Source of the DNA: Coccinella septempunctata
Taxonomy: Eukaryota > Arthropoda > Insecta > Coleoptera > Coccinellidae
Reading direction: 5' to 3'
Length of the DNA: 64,000 nucleotides
Assembly: GCF_907165205.1 (NCBI RefSeq)
Contig: NC_058193.1
Location: 28,781,521 to 28,845,520 of the forward strand
A program made the position numbers and the translations under genes. Shown piece by piece: positions 39,840 through 51,855 of this stretch. The notes beneath the pieces were generated by a model. The model saw only the letters and a program-made list of their open reading frames with translations. It ran no database searches and was not told the origin of the DNA. Within the stretch, counting starts at the first letter, position 1, and every line of letters starts with the position of its first letter.

Positions 39840-40680
39840 AGTGCCCGATTAATCAAACAAGTATAAGTGACAGTTCTCAAAAATGCATTATAAATGAACA
39901 GACATAGCCTTCTTGAAAATTTCTATCCTAATAAATCTATGGTTAGACTAAGAAACCTTGATTTATTCCCGAAACTCGAATTTTATTCAATTACGGCGAA
40001 ATTACTGATTTTAAAGGCATGGAATGTTGGGGACACTCTAAGTAGTTTTTGACGGGCAATCGATTGGAATTACAAAATTATAGGGTTGCCATTTGAAAAA
40101 AGTGAGATTTCATAGTTTTATTGAGGCTCAATTTGGGGCCCTTTTTCAGACACCCTGTATAATATTTCCTCATAAGCTATACAAGAAACAGTATCAGCGT
40201 ACTTTCTTTTGTTCTACTTTCGCAAAAAGAAATTCTTATAATGAGGGATTTTGAAGATATGAACACTAATCTGTGACAACCTTTTTTTCAAAAAATTTGA
40301 TAATCAGGTTATAATTCAAAAACCGCTTGAATGGTTACACATATCATACATCAAATCAGTGTAAAATTAAACGAAGAATTCGAATATGTAAAAATGTACA
40401 AGGTGTTGCATTTGAAATAACGAAGTTACATTCGTTTCCGGTGAAACCGGAAGTAGATTCCGCTTGAAAATATTTTGCAATTAAAGTTTATGTTCTCTAA
40501 AACGAAAATCCAAAATCTTGAATCTGTATTACAATTCCTTCCTCGAAAACTTCTAATGAAACACTTAAAAAAATCACCCTGTATAGTTATGTACAAGTTT
40601 TCCTCCAAAAATCTCAACGTTATGAAATCTGGATATATCATAAGGCCTGCAGTCAGACGAAAAAAGAACTCTATGAAGAA

Positions 40681-43600
40681 TCATTCTTTCGAATACTGCT
40701 TCACCAAAATATATTTCTGCACTTTTCCAGAAGCGGTTTTCGGAAACTCGTTAACGAAATGCAAATATTTCGGGATCTTAAAGTGGGCCATTTTATCCTT
40801 ACAGAATTCAATTATGTCCGTTTTAGATACTCCAGAATTCTGCTTCAATTTGATACAAGCACAAACTTCTTCGCCTAGCCTTTCGTCAGGCAAACCAATC
40901 ACCTGAAATATAGAAACGGATTAAGAAATATTAGGGGATTGAGATTTTTTTGGATTCTTACATGAACTTCGATAACGTCGGGATGTTTAATGAGAATATC
41001 TTCGATTTCTTTGGGAAATATGTTTTCACCTCCTCTAATTATCATGTCTTTTAGTCGTCCAACTATTCTTCCATAACCGTCTTTACTTATTACGAACTGA
41101 TCTCTGGAATAGGAGAAAAAGATTATAATCTGATCATCTAATCTTCCATTATTTCAAACGAAAATTAAAAGTGCTTTTACCCAGTTTTCAGCCAGCCATC
41201 TTTATCAATAGTTTCAGCTGTTTTTTCTTTTTCTCCCCAATATTCTTTCATAATGGTGTAACCTCTCACATATAATTCACCAGGGGTACCGAAGGGCACT
41301 ATATTGCCTTCAGCATCCACCACTTTAACTTCAGTATGATCTCCAAGCAATCCTACTGTGGCTGTGGATTTTTCCAAATCGTCGCCAGGATTGGACGTGA
41401 ATACCATACATGTTGTTTCGGTCAAGCCATAAATACTCTGCAAAAAAAAAATCGTAATGAAAAGATGATGTTTGGGGGCCCAATTTCAATTTGAATGCGA
41501 AATTCAACAATTTTTCTCTGAAAAATACTTCGAAGGCATCCATTGTTGATAATCATAGGACAGAATATTTCTGTAATGCTGAAATTTCCATACAAAAATG
41601 TAAAAAATCTCCTATGTAGGTCTACGCTCGCTTGGAGTTTCCAATTAGTGATAATTAAAATAGAGGATGTATATGCTTAACGCCGACATAATTATGAACG
41701 ATAATGAAAAGCAGTTGGACTGGCAGAAATTCACATTCAACATTGAACGTAAGGTGTCGCATCGGTTCATTCATTACTTGGTTGAAGTTACTGGCTTTCA
41801 ACAAAACGTCCCCTGTTTCATTTGATCGGCATCGTTGGCTGATTTATGCGGTACTGATGACGCAAATAAGAGTGATCTCTGAACGATTTTTGCCAGTCCA
41901 ATTCATTTTTATCAATTTAGAATAGGTATAGTTTCACCTTGACTGATTTTAATTTCAGCACATCTAACATAGTATTGAATTGGTGAGGGGAAACAGGAGC
42001 ACCCCCTGTAACAGCAATTTCTGGTGAAATATCTCTGTTTTTCTTCCTCTGTTCTGTTATGAGATCCAAATGCATAGTCGGAGTACCATGGACAATTGTA
42101 CACCTAAAATTTGAATTATCAATTCTTTTCCAAAAACGTAGGGATTTGTAGGCACTAGTGTGGATCAAATTATAAAACCAGAATAAATTTTGTGTTATTT
42201 TCAACATGGGTTATATGAAAAGAAAAACTTCAAAGCTATCCTAAAAAGTGAAGGTGAGTTTATACCTACAAGTTAAATAAACTGGGTGCTCTCAATTAGG
42301 AAAGGGATTTTGAGATAAAAAAATTGTACTCACTTCTCTTCACTTATGGCTGCCAAATTAGCTTCAGGGTTATAAGTCGGCGAGGGAAGAACAACCGTTG
42401 AACCATAAGTCACACAAGATCCCACAGTTATGTTTATGCCGAAGGAGTGAAAGAAAGGAACCATCATGCAAATCTTATGTTGTTTTCGATCTAATTCCAT
42501 GCGTCTCCCAATAACGATTGCATTATTTACATGGGAAAAATGTGAAACCACTGCTGCTTTCGGCTTACCCGTGGTTCCCTAAAATATCAACATATACCAC
42601 CTGGAATAACTTGATGGGGACATTAACTTACCGAACTAAACAGAACTGAATACGCTGAATCTGGCGATATTGAGTTCTGATTTTTCTTAATACTGTTGAT
42701 GATGCTTTGGTCTGAACAGCTGGCTATATCGTAATAATTATAGGTGCCTCTGGAATTGTTTTGTGAACCAATTTATATTTCATTCATTTCTTTTTCATTA
42801 CAAGATTTTCCAAGAAATAATTATTATTATACGGGATGTTTTCAAAGGTGAAGTTTTTTTTTCGACAGAAGGTAAAACTTATCAAAATAAGTCGTTCAAC
42901 CAAAAATTGTCTTTATAAAATATCCAAGATGGCTGAGATACAACCCCTATTCGACAAAATTTCATTGAATTTCAAGTACGGGACTGTGGAAGGTGACTCC
43001 GGCATCGCAAAAACGAAACAAAACATAAACATATGGCTGGACAATTAATGGTTCAGTACCAAGTTCATCGGATTAAATGCATCACGTCACTGTTGGGAGA
43101 GTGCTTATGTTAGTTATGTTGAAAAAGTGCTATGGATGTTTCCCCATTTCATCCCATTTTTACGACGATTGTTGGAATGTTCGAACAAGAAGATTGTGAT
43201 GCCTATTGTGAAAAAATTCGTGAATAATTTAGACGAATTTTATTGGTGGGATTTTGAAGTATTATTATATTTTTTAAACTTGTGTCCTAAGTCTTTCTGT
43301 CAGCTGATATCGAAATGAGCCATTTGATAAAATCGTGTAAGTTACTAAAAAATAATGAGAATAATTCGGCAATCCTAAGTTTCCATTTTCATTACCACGT
43401 AAATATCGAACGAGCCAATATCCTAAACGAAACCACTTGGTCGAATCAGTAGATAATTTTTTTTTCACTGCTTTGCGATAATTCAGCTAACAAACGGTCT
43501 AGGGTCATATTAGGATCAATTTCAGTAATCATTTAAATTTTTTTTTCAACCTCCTCATTTTGAAAGTTTTTTGTAGGTGATTTTTGCTGAAACGCTTCAT

Positions 43601-44575
43601 TTTGACCAGTTCTTCCTTCTGATGAGAAAAAGGCCCCATCTTCAAATACACCTTTTATATTATATTATGTAGATGAAAACATTTTTTTTGCGGATATAAT
43701 TAATTTTCATTTCCATTTCAAACTTAATCAAACTCTCAAGAAAAATTTGCGAAATATACAGGGTGAGTCTATTATTTGTACTAGTTCAATTCTAAATTCT
43801 TAAGGTCAAAAGAAACATTTCTTTCGTTCAATATTTTGAAGTTGTCAATTTTCAACACCTTTCGTTACTTCAAAACATTACCACTAGGACGTTTTTCATT
43901 CTATATTGAAGGGTGTAATATAAAAAGGTGACTGCCGACAAGTCGCCCCTAACAAAATGGCGATTGAAATCGCCGTTTCACCAAAATCTCCGACCCTAAG
44001 AAGAAATACTCACTTGTGGCTATCTTCTGAAATGGATACTATACTTCTTAAAGATGGTACTTTTGGGGAATCTAATTTTCCCACTTCACTCGTCTGCAGT
44101 TCAGGAATAAGCGTACAAAGCATGTCGTAATAATCCGTTTTTCTCACTTTGTCAGGGCATATGATACATTTGACACCAACTTTGTTGATTGAATACTCTA
44201 TTTCAGGCACTTGATAACTGGGGTTTAAAGCTACCTGAAATAAAATTCCGTAGATTTTGTAGTCTTTGATTTTTCCATCTCACCAGTATAAAACCAGCCC
44301 TGGCACAAGCGTATTGGACAGTGAACCACTCAATGAGGCTCGGACACCAGAGTCCGATCCTGTCTCCTTTCTTCAGGCCAATTTTCAATAATCCTGCAGC
44401 TAAACGGTCACACTCTTCTAGGGCTGTCGCGTATGTGAGTTTCTTTTTTTGGTGCAGGGATTTCATCAGGTCCCTGTCTCCGTAAGTTAGGGCTGACTTC
44501 TCCAACAGCTGACCGAGAGTCATATATTGTAGAGGTTCCTTCCCTACTTGGTGGAGGTAGCTCAGACATCTCGAA
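40681..44575 (-). CDS. Acsf2: Acyl-CoA synthetase family member 2 (ACSF2), 8 exons seen, first exon missing
   Basis: Exons, 5' to 3' on the minus strand: 44575-44284, 44234-44014, 42749-42632, 42578-42334, 42103-41938, 41437-41181, 41103-40962, 40902-40681. All phases agree; about 554 residues are covered. The enzyme activates medium-chain fatty acids with ATP to acyl-AMP and then acyl-CoA. The ATP-binding signature SVLFSSGTTGKPKAAV is split by an intron between FSS and GTTG; the A5-type motif SIYGLTETTCM, the A7 region GELYVRG and DGWLKTGDQ, the hinge GRLKDMIIRGGENIFP, and the A10 Lys in FPKTASGKVQKY are all present. The first exon seen begins in phase after an AG with SRCLSYLHQVGKEPL, so an upstream exon must supply the start and mitochondrial targeting sequence. 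I could not identify it with confidence. The last stop is at 40681, next to foldback FB3. Confidence 0.93.
42750..44013. repeat. Long ACSF2 intron with repeat debris
   Basis: This 1.26-kb intron is much longer than the others in the gene (about 50-500 bp). It contains several T-rich runs, an open but unrecognised plus-strand frame at 42836-43048 and a tacagggtgagtc start near 43758, resembling the ends of the CAGGGTG repeats. I interpret it as an intron swollen by old insertions; no complete element can be outlined. Confidence 0.4.
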
Positions 44576-44735
44576 CTAGAAATTAAATTATTGCATGAAT
44601 ATTATATAATTTCTTCAAAAATTATGTGATCATGTGATCGCAGTGCAAGTAAGATGATTGGCCTCAATCTTTCTCAGTAACATTCATTAGGGAAATAAAG
44701 TGGTTGACATAGTCACTCTATAAATCACTATTATA

Positions 44736-45735
44736 CAGGCTGTCCGTGCCATTGGTCAGCGGTAGATTACTCTAATTCTATTAACTTTACAAAAAAGAGT
44801 TTGAATAAAACTTTCCTCTTTTTGAGAAGAGCATCTCCTAAAAATATTTAGAACTATACAAAGTTATTCGTTTCTTCTGCACAGCTGTAAACTTCGTTAT
44901 TTTGAATAGAACACCCTATATATTTTTACATTTTTGAATTCCTTGTTGAATTTGAATATAAGTTTGATGGCATAAGTATGTCTGAATTCTCAACAGTTTT
45001 CGAGAAATTTGACTTTTTATTAATATTTTAACAGTTTGAGGTACTTACATAAAGGACTATAGCTCCGTCCCTATTCTATCAAATTGATTCAAACTTGGAC
45101 TGTCTCTAGTCAATACACTAAAAATTTTCTTTCTAAATAACCATATTATATACAGGGTCCACGAAAACCTAGATCCATTATCAAAACAGAAATTCATCAT
45201 TATCTTCATTATTTCAAATGGCAACCCATATATTTTTTTTGTTCATTATTAAAAATTTTTTTTTTCTTTTAGTTGTTTCAAATAATGAACAGAAATTGAA
45301 TATGGGTTGCCATTTGAAAACATGAATATTTCGATGAATTTTTGTTTTGATGATGAATCTACGTTTTCGTGGACCCTGTATATAATATGGTTATTTACAA
45401 AGGAAATTTATAGTGTATAATTTATTGACTAGACACAGTCCAAATTTGAATCAATTACATAGAATAGGTACGGAGCTATAGTCCTTTATGTAAGTTCCTC
45501 AAACTGCCAAAATATTAATAAAAAGTCAAATTTCTCGAAAACCGTTGAGAATTCAGACATAGTTGTGTCATTAAACTCATATTCAAATTTAACAAGGAAT
45601 TCAAAAATGTAAAAATATATAGGTTGTTCCATTTAAAATAAAGAAGTTGATAGCTGTGCAGGAGAAACGAAACACTTTGTAAAGTTCTAAATAATTTCAG
45701 GAGATGCTCTACTGCCCAATGGCGCGAACACCCTG
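44736..45735. mobile_element. CAGGGTG foldback element FB2 (about 1.0 kb)
   Basis: Same structure and family as FB1. It begins tatacaggctgtccgtgcc and ends ggcgcgaacaccctgta. Matching blocks such as ATTACTCTAATTCTATTAAC, ACTATAGCTCCGTCCCTATT and AAATGGCAACCCATA occur in the left arm and again, inverted, in the right. The loop is near 45230-45280. TA flanks both ends. The arms carry scattered mismatches and the left tip has a G-to-C change (CAGGCTG). It sits about 160 bp upstream of the first ACSF2 exon seen, so it is either in ACSF2 intron 1 or in its promoter. Confidence 0.87.
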
Positions 45736-47100
45736 TACAAAAAAAACAACTACTTAGAGAGGTCAAAGATAATGAAATTATGATAAAAATGCATGATAGC
45801 CAGACTTGCTATTTTCAAATATCGAAGTAAGACATGACAATGATTGCAATACACAGAAGGTACGAACAGCGTTCCAGGAAAGGTTGCAAATTTTTCAAAA
45901 TTTATTAAATTCATAGGTTTTTCGCTGAGACGTCCATCAGCTACTCGTCTATTTATAATTGGTGAATGAGTTCAGTATAACTAACGACAATGAAAATGAA
46001 AGTTAGTGTAGCGAAAGGCTATACATTGAAGACTAATGTAAACTATATAAAGTACCCACTTTTAACTCCACAAATTTCATGACAGTACTTAGAAAAATTA
46101 CTATAAAATAAAAATGAAAATAAGTCGAAAAATTTAGGGTCGTTAGGATAAATAATTAATTGATGAGCTATCAAAATACAAATACATACTTTCCTTTTCG
46201 TATAATATACTATGTAGTTTCAATTTTCAACATTAAAAACGTTGGATGATATTTCATTTAACGAAAAAGACGTTTCAATAGCCTTTCTAAAGTGTAAACT
46301 AACTGTTACAGGCAGAGGAGTTGAGTATCCTGTCGTCACCTAAACGAAAATATGACCTTGCTATTGCACGTGTGAAAAAAATGCTTGAAATAGACGATCA
46401 TAACATAATATGCTAATCTCATTCCTCAATCTATTCTAACATTATTGAATACGTTCTTTGACACCAAACGTCCTTGATGGAACTTCCAATAAAAGCACTT
46501 CTTTCATTAGCACAAACTTCCACTCACCTTATTCTAAAAACTTGCACTATATTCGATCCGAACATTTTCGAATAATATGTATTAGTACTTTGTTATTATT
46601 TTGCGCTAATAATAAAATTTTTGATCCTTCTTTTCTCGCACTGAACCGTTTAAGCCATTATCTGGGAGCACTAGATGCGGCAGAAACAAAAGCGTATTCG
46701 CCACTGACGAACCTACTGATAAAATTCATACTCCACTCCAATCATTTATCAGAGAGGAGCATTTGAAATCAAACAAATATTCCATTCTATAAACATTAGA
46801 GTCTTTATCGAATTATTCCGAGAAATATAATATTTTCCGATTAATTTAATAGTTTCTTGATATGACATAATGATAATAGATAAATACTTCCGTCTCTATC
46901 TCCAGTATCAGTATATCATAACATAACAATACTCACAATCATATTCTATCTTTCTCCGGAACTCTGTTCGTATGAAGACTCTTATGACTTTGTATCTGGT
47001 ATTGAAAGTGTAATTTAAAAATAAACTTGATTTTCCTTTCTTTAGAGCTCTGCATTCTCCCGATGTCCTCTATATAATTTTGGGACTATTTTTAAAACAA
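45736..47100. other. Intergenic or ACSF2 intron 1
   Basis: AT-rich DNA. The missing first exon of ACSF2 should lie somewhere above 44575, possibly here. A short minus-strand frame starting with ATG near 46715 (MNFIS...) ends at a possible donor in a suitable phase, but it is only five codons long before the donor and I do not call it. The plus-strand frame at 46458-46766 has no family resemblance. Confidence 0.3.
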
Positions 47101-47104
47101 GGAA

Positions 47105-49022
47105 TTGTTCAATCTCATTCAACGTGAGTGTCCCGAATATATTTTTGTATTTTATACGGGACCTTGCAACAGTGACGCCATAATTACATTCAGAGAACAT
47201 AGAGGAGAGGTTGAGTTGACTCAACGAAAGATACTCCATCCGTATTTCGAAAATATTGGCGGTACTCAAATTTTTTCGCATGAAAACGTTTTAATTTATA
47301 TTTTACCTGAAACGATAAAGTTCGTCAAAGAACGTGTGGTAATTCCCTATTATCTCCTATCATATGACACTTTGACAGAGACCTACAGATGCCACGTAAA
47401 ACCTAGGTATCATTTTCGCCTACCAAGCAATAGGTGGCGCACGGGTTTGTATATCCCTGAAAGGACCCTCTTTAGTTGAAATATATGGCGTCTTATTCCA
47501 CTACGTTACCCTTTCATAGAAACGGAGAAATTACAGTTCAATAATTTTTCATAAATTATTCAGGGTTAGTATGAATTACAGAACTAAGTAACTACCTTGA
47601 AAGAAAATGGAACGATATTTATGAAACATTGCTGCCAAGTACAATGAAACATACTGTGTGGTCCAACGAAAATTTAACACCTTGATTTTCCTGCTTTGAA
47701 ATAAAAATGTGGAAAATCACTCGAACTGATATTGTTGTGAGTGAAACACCAGATACATCGGACAATTTCCTAGTACTAAAGGTCGGATCTATTGCTACAT
47801 GACCTTAGACAGCCACGTCCCTTGCTTCGTCTTTTTCATGTACCTTCTTTTTGTTTTCGACTGAACCAGTAGCGTCAAATTTTTCAGTTTCAGTTTCACA
47901 ACGTGAACTGCGGATTTTTTCCAGCATGTCGTTAGTTAAATAAAGCCGCTGTTGTTCGCGCAGAGCATTTTTGGAGGAAATTGAGGTTCCTGCAAACTGG
48001 TGGACCAAGGAAAAATAACTTTAACCTTTATAACTTTGTCAGTAAACCACGTTTCGTTTGGAAGTTCTATAGGGTATTGTGAAGTGATTTATTTCCCTTT
48101 TTTTTCAAATTGTTTCCACTTAACTAATAAGTATTTACGAAGGGGAAATATTCAAGGTCTGCAAAAATATACAGACGCCAATGTAAATTCAAAGCTTTTA
48201 GGGTAATTCCGTTGAAACCAGAAGTGCACTAGCAAAAAATTCTGCATCAATTGGGTTATGCGTCATGCTTCCTGCCTGTAAAGTTTATTAATCATCGTAT
48301 TTTTCCTTTTCAATATTTTATATATTTTTTTGGTTACCTCATTTTCACGTGAACCAGTATTTCAATATCGAAATGTAAAATTTCCAGTACGATTCTGGTC
48401 CTTGAAATTACTGCTGACTCGATGTAATCGAAATTCGGTTTTTCTCGACCAATAGCGTCTTGGGATTTCCTTCTGCGTGTCCGGTAAGGGCACGCTATTT
48501 CCCCTGATACATCCGGCCTGTTGTAGGACGGTGAGATTTATTTCAGCTTACTATGACCACCTACTTTCACTGGAAATATAGATCTAATCAAAAACGAAGT
48601 TGCCGCATACCTACTCTACTTTGTTAAGGGGAAGGCGTTCATAAAGAATATGGTCGAGACAGCTCCACGTATAAGGATTTCAATCCCGGAAGCTCCAAAT
48701 TATGTTGTATATCGGCCAGACCCAAATGAACCCTTTAATTATAAGAATCTGAATACCTCAGGTTGTTTAAGTTATTTTTTTATTGTTATCGATAATCGAT
48801 GAGATATTTTTCGTGATCTTGAACGTAAAGGAGCTCTTGAGTGAAATATCCTTTCTAGGGTATCGCCGAAAGAAGAAGGATTTTTAGGGTCCTCATATAT
48901 GAGGGCTTTTTTATGTTTTCAGTTCAAAGATATTCACGTAAAATTGGACAAGAAGCTGAATCATGAATTTTCTGTGGTAATTTCGTTTGTTGAAGGAGCA
49001 TATATTGAAGAGATCTCATAGT
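47105..49022. other. Patch of unassigned coding-like segments
   Basis: Several frames with protein-like composition lie close together here. On the plus strand, 47105-47479 is open for 124 codons and reads CNSDAIITFREHRGEVELTQ ... LPETIKFVKERVVIPYYLLS. At about 48555-48790 a frame without an early ATG reads LIKNEVAAYLLYFVKGKAFI ... RISIPEAPNYVVYRPDPNEP, and 48921-49022, just after a ttttcag, reads FKDIHVKLDKKLNHEFSVVI to a stop. On the minus strand, 48008-47805 encodes a Lys/Glu-rich 67-residue frame. I do not recognise the proteins. They could be exons of an unknown gene, a decayed transposon or an old viral insertion. Splice phases between the plus-strand pieces do not join cleanly, which favours decay. 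Confidence 0.3.
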
Positions 49023-49458
49023 TGGATGAGTTGGAATAGTCCTACGAAATAGACATAAACAGAGAGACTTGCATGGTCCATAACTTTGTTTCTACTGGAA
49101 CCATCGGTTTGATTTTTCTTCAAACAATGGGCCCAATAATGAGCAATATAAGCCTATCCTAAAAATATTTTCATCTGTATACAGGATGACCTAACCTAAA
49201 CACATGCGTTCTCTATCGAGAAAAATATTCATCCACAAGGAAACGGTTTTGAGTCTGAAATCTGCGTCAGTAGATTATTTCTAGTGTCGTAGTTTTGTTG
49301 TCGTAAACCAGTACTGCGTCCACATTAATTTTAGATGTCAACCCAACAGCCACTGACACCATAATTTAGATTGCGGATCATCGGGCAATGCAGTTTGTGA
49401 TTATCATGATATATACATTTCCAAGGCAGCTGCTGAAAGGCATAAGTGTCCAGATGTA

Positions 49459-49700
49459 TACAGGGTGTCCCAAATTAAGTCGGCACCGTTGCCAACTCCG
49501 TTATTATTGATGCTATGGATTAGGTTAAATGGGCAAACTAGCAGTATTTTTGATGGCCTTCTCGATGCCGAAAACAAAAAACAAATTGACAGTCGCGTTT
49601 CCAAAACATTTCATAAAATGATTTTTTTTTAATGGAACACCCCATATTTTATCATGCTTGAAAATGATCTGAAATATTTGTTTCACCCACTAGTACAAAA
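49459..49700. repeat. Solo end of a CAGGGTG-type repeat
   Basis: Begins tatacagggtgtcccaaatt and includes taatggaacaccccatat, a block similar to the inner parts of FB1-FB3 (tggaacaccctatatat). No inverted partner was found downstream, so it appears to be a single arm. The right boundary is approximate. Confidence 0.45.
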
Positions 49701-51119
49701 AATTTCATTGTTTTGGCTAATAAAACCTTATGATGGTCCAAACACAAAAAAAAATATTGTCATTCGTATAACTACCAAAATTGGGTGTTTGACAATTGGT
49801 ACAGTTTTACTTGTCATAAGTAGGTTAGGTACACAACAGCATCTACTTTAAGTAAACACTGTTACTTACCTTGAGTAAAAATTACTACATACCTTCAGTA
49901 TGTTTTTACTGCGTAAGAAGGGGTAACAGCGGTAAATATTAATTTCAGTCCATAATTTTCTTTTTCATTAATTAATTCCTGAAGGTACCATATTTCTCTT
50001 CGTTTCATATATTTGAACTATCAATTTCAACATTTCATGTTTTATGAAATCACTCCAGAAAGGTTTATCTGCATGGGTACCATCTGTATAGAGATGAATT
50101 CTTTAATTCAATTTTCTTTTCTTTAAAAGAAAATTAATACATTGAACACTCTTTACGCAGTAAAAATCAATTATTAAGGAAGTAGTAGAACCCTCAGTGG
50201 AGATACGTTTTTTAAAATATGACTGTATAGTGAATAGAAATACAATTTCACTCTGATTTGTCTTGAAGGTAAAAAGAGTTTATATACCTTCCCCCACCTG
50301 AATATGCTATAATGGTCACATTTAAATAACCCACATTAATAAAAAACATATATAATTCGGTTTTTAGTTCAATTATGCATTTCAATCGATTATAGGCCCC
50401 ATCAATTCACTCTTTAAACAATGTATATTATTTTGAATACTTTTTGAGCGAATATCGATGTTAACCTGTTCATTTTCGTACAAACCAAACTTTATGAATC
50501 ATAAATAGATAGGCAATTGAATAATAACAAATAGCAATAAAAATTCAATATTCATGGTATTGATGTATATGGAATAGTAAATTTCACTACTAAAGAATGT
50601 ACTGAAAAAATTCTTTAAGCGGAATTTATACCACGGGGCTTTCTCACCAACCGTATAAGCCGTAAGAGGGTGTTGCCAGAACACTTAAATGATCAGTAGA
50701 AGTTGCGACTATTACAATAGATTCCACTTTCGTCAAAAAGAAGCCAGCACTTTACGAACGTCTTTTTTCAATTTCAGCAGGTTTCGAATTGTAGCCAATG
50801 GCGATACTTTTCGAGAAATTTTGTTATGTGGAAATTTATTGAAAGAGTCAATTCACCTCGGAAGGTGAACAACATAATGCCGGTGCCTTTTTCTGATTTG
50901 GATCCATGCCTAATGTACTAAATAGATTGAATTAAATTGGTCTACTCCAGTGCGTTTTCATCTACTTTGCCGCACTTATTTTAGCTCCCTGAGTAGATAT
51001 CACTTTTCCGCATTTGCGCTAAGGTCATGTTAGAAAATGAAATTAGTGAAGGAAAATATTCATTCATTCATTCATTGCTGTATCCCGTTAGCGAGAATAA
51101 ATCTACTCAAAAACAAAAC
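49701..51119. other. Intergenic, no supported gene
   Basis: AT-rich DNA. It includes a simple ATTC repeat near 51058-51078. No ORF with family resemblance and no structured repeat were seen. Confidence 0.35.
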
Positions 51120-51855
51120 TACCGGTGCGATCAAACTTACGATTTCTTAGGACTAATTATCCTGTGACTGAAGAGACCCAACCGTGGCCTACAGATCCAT
51201 CCACATTCCGGGCATGGATAAGCACCAACCAGATCTGTCAGCCGCTGTATTCTTCTCGAGTCTCCATTATAACTGTGGACAAAAGACCTCTGTGACCACT
51301 GTGATCTATCTAACGCTGGTTGTTCCCAGTTATGATTGTCATTGAGTGATTTTAGGGATTGATGCAGTACTTAAACCGTTTTTACTGGCCTCCTGGTTTA
51401 GGATCTCCCTCTGTGAATTGGCCATACAGAGCTATTTTGGGGAGTCTTGTGTCTTGCATCCTTAGAAAGGGCCGCTCCATCTGAGTCGGGCCCTCGTTAC
51501 TTGAGTCTCAATTGTTCAACAACTCGCGCGTTGCAAGACTTCTGCATTTGAAACTTTGTGGAACCATCTGATGTGCATTATTTGTCTTAGATGACGTTGT
51601 TGCGTTTGTTCAAGCTGTTTTATGTCCAGCTTTCGCTTCCGTAAAGAAGCGTTGGGAGGACCACTGCTTTGTGAACAGCTGTCTTGGTCTTCAGATTGAG
51701 GTCGTGATTTTGAAACAATCTGTCCTTTAGCTTCCAGAATGCCCGTGATGCCGAATTAATACGGTTATGTATTCCCGTTTCTAGGTTAGCCCTAGTATTT
51801 ATGAAGCTTCCCAAGTATTTGAACTTTGAACTGCTCGACCTGTTCTAGAGTTTCA
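51120..51855 (-). mobile_element. RTE-like LINE reverse-transcriptase fragment
   Basis: Minus-strand coding fragments of a non-LTR reverse transcriptase. The best-preserved piece (51814-51620) reads GSFINTRANLETGIHNRINS then FWKLKDRLFQNHDLNLKTKT and VVLPTLLYGSESWT, a C-terminal RT block common to RTE-type and related insect LINEs. Downstream, in another frame, about 51450-51380 encodes RLPKIALYGQFTEGDPKPGG, also typical of the end of these proteins. The two pieces are in different frames and stops occur between them, so it is a dead, 5'-truncated copy. Confidence 0.8.

Larger units (their letters stand above)
38346..40581. mobile_element. CAGGGTG foldback element FB3 with DUF4817-type gene (about 2.2 kb)
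   Basis: The arms, about 715 bp each, are inverted copies: tatacagggtgatttttttaa at the left is mirrored by ttaaaaaaatcaccctgtata at the right, followed by matching blocks up to the inner limits near 39061 and 39868. TA flanks both CAGGGTG ends. Several blocks (aacttcgttatttcaaatg, tatatttttacat, tttcaaatggcaacc) are shared with FB1 and FB2, so the three belong to one superfamily. Unlike FB1 and FB2 its central part holds a broken minus-strand gene (39839 to about 39034) with a helix-turn-helix N-terminus, itself split by a LINE 3' end at about 39200-39511. It lies between the 3' ends of Pgm2 and Acsf2, its right end about 100 bp past the Acsf2 stop codon. Confidence 0.85.

Noticed and set aside
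40475..40906. Plus-strand 143-codon frame
   Set aside because: It lies antisense to the last ACSF2 exon and in a foldback arm; a shadow frame.
46680..46715. ACSF2 first exon starting MNFIS
   Set aside because: Only five codons before the possible donor, weak donor, and no clear mitochondrial targeting character.
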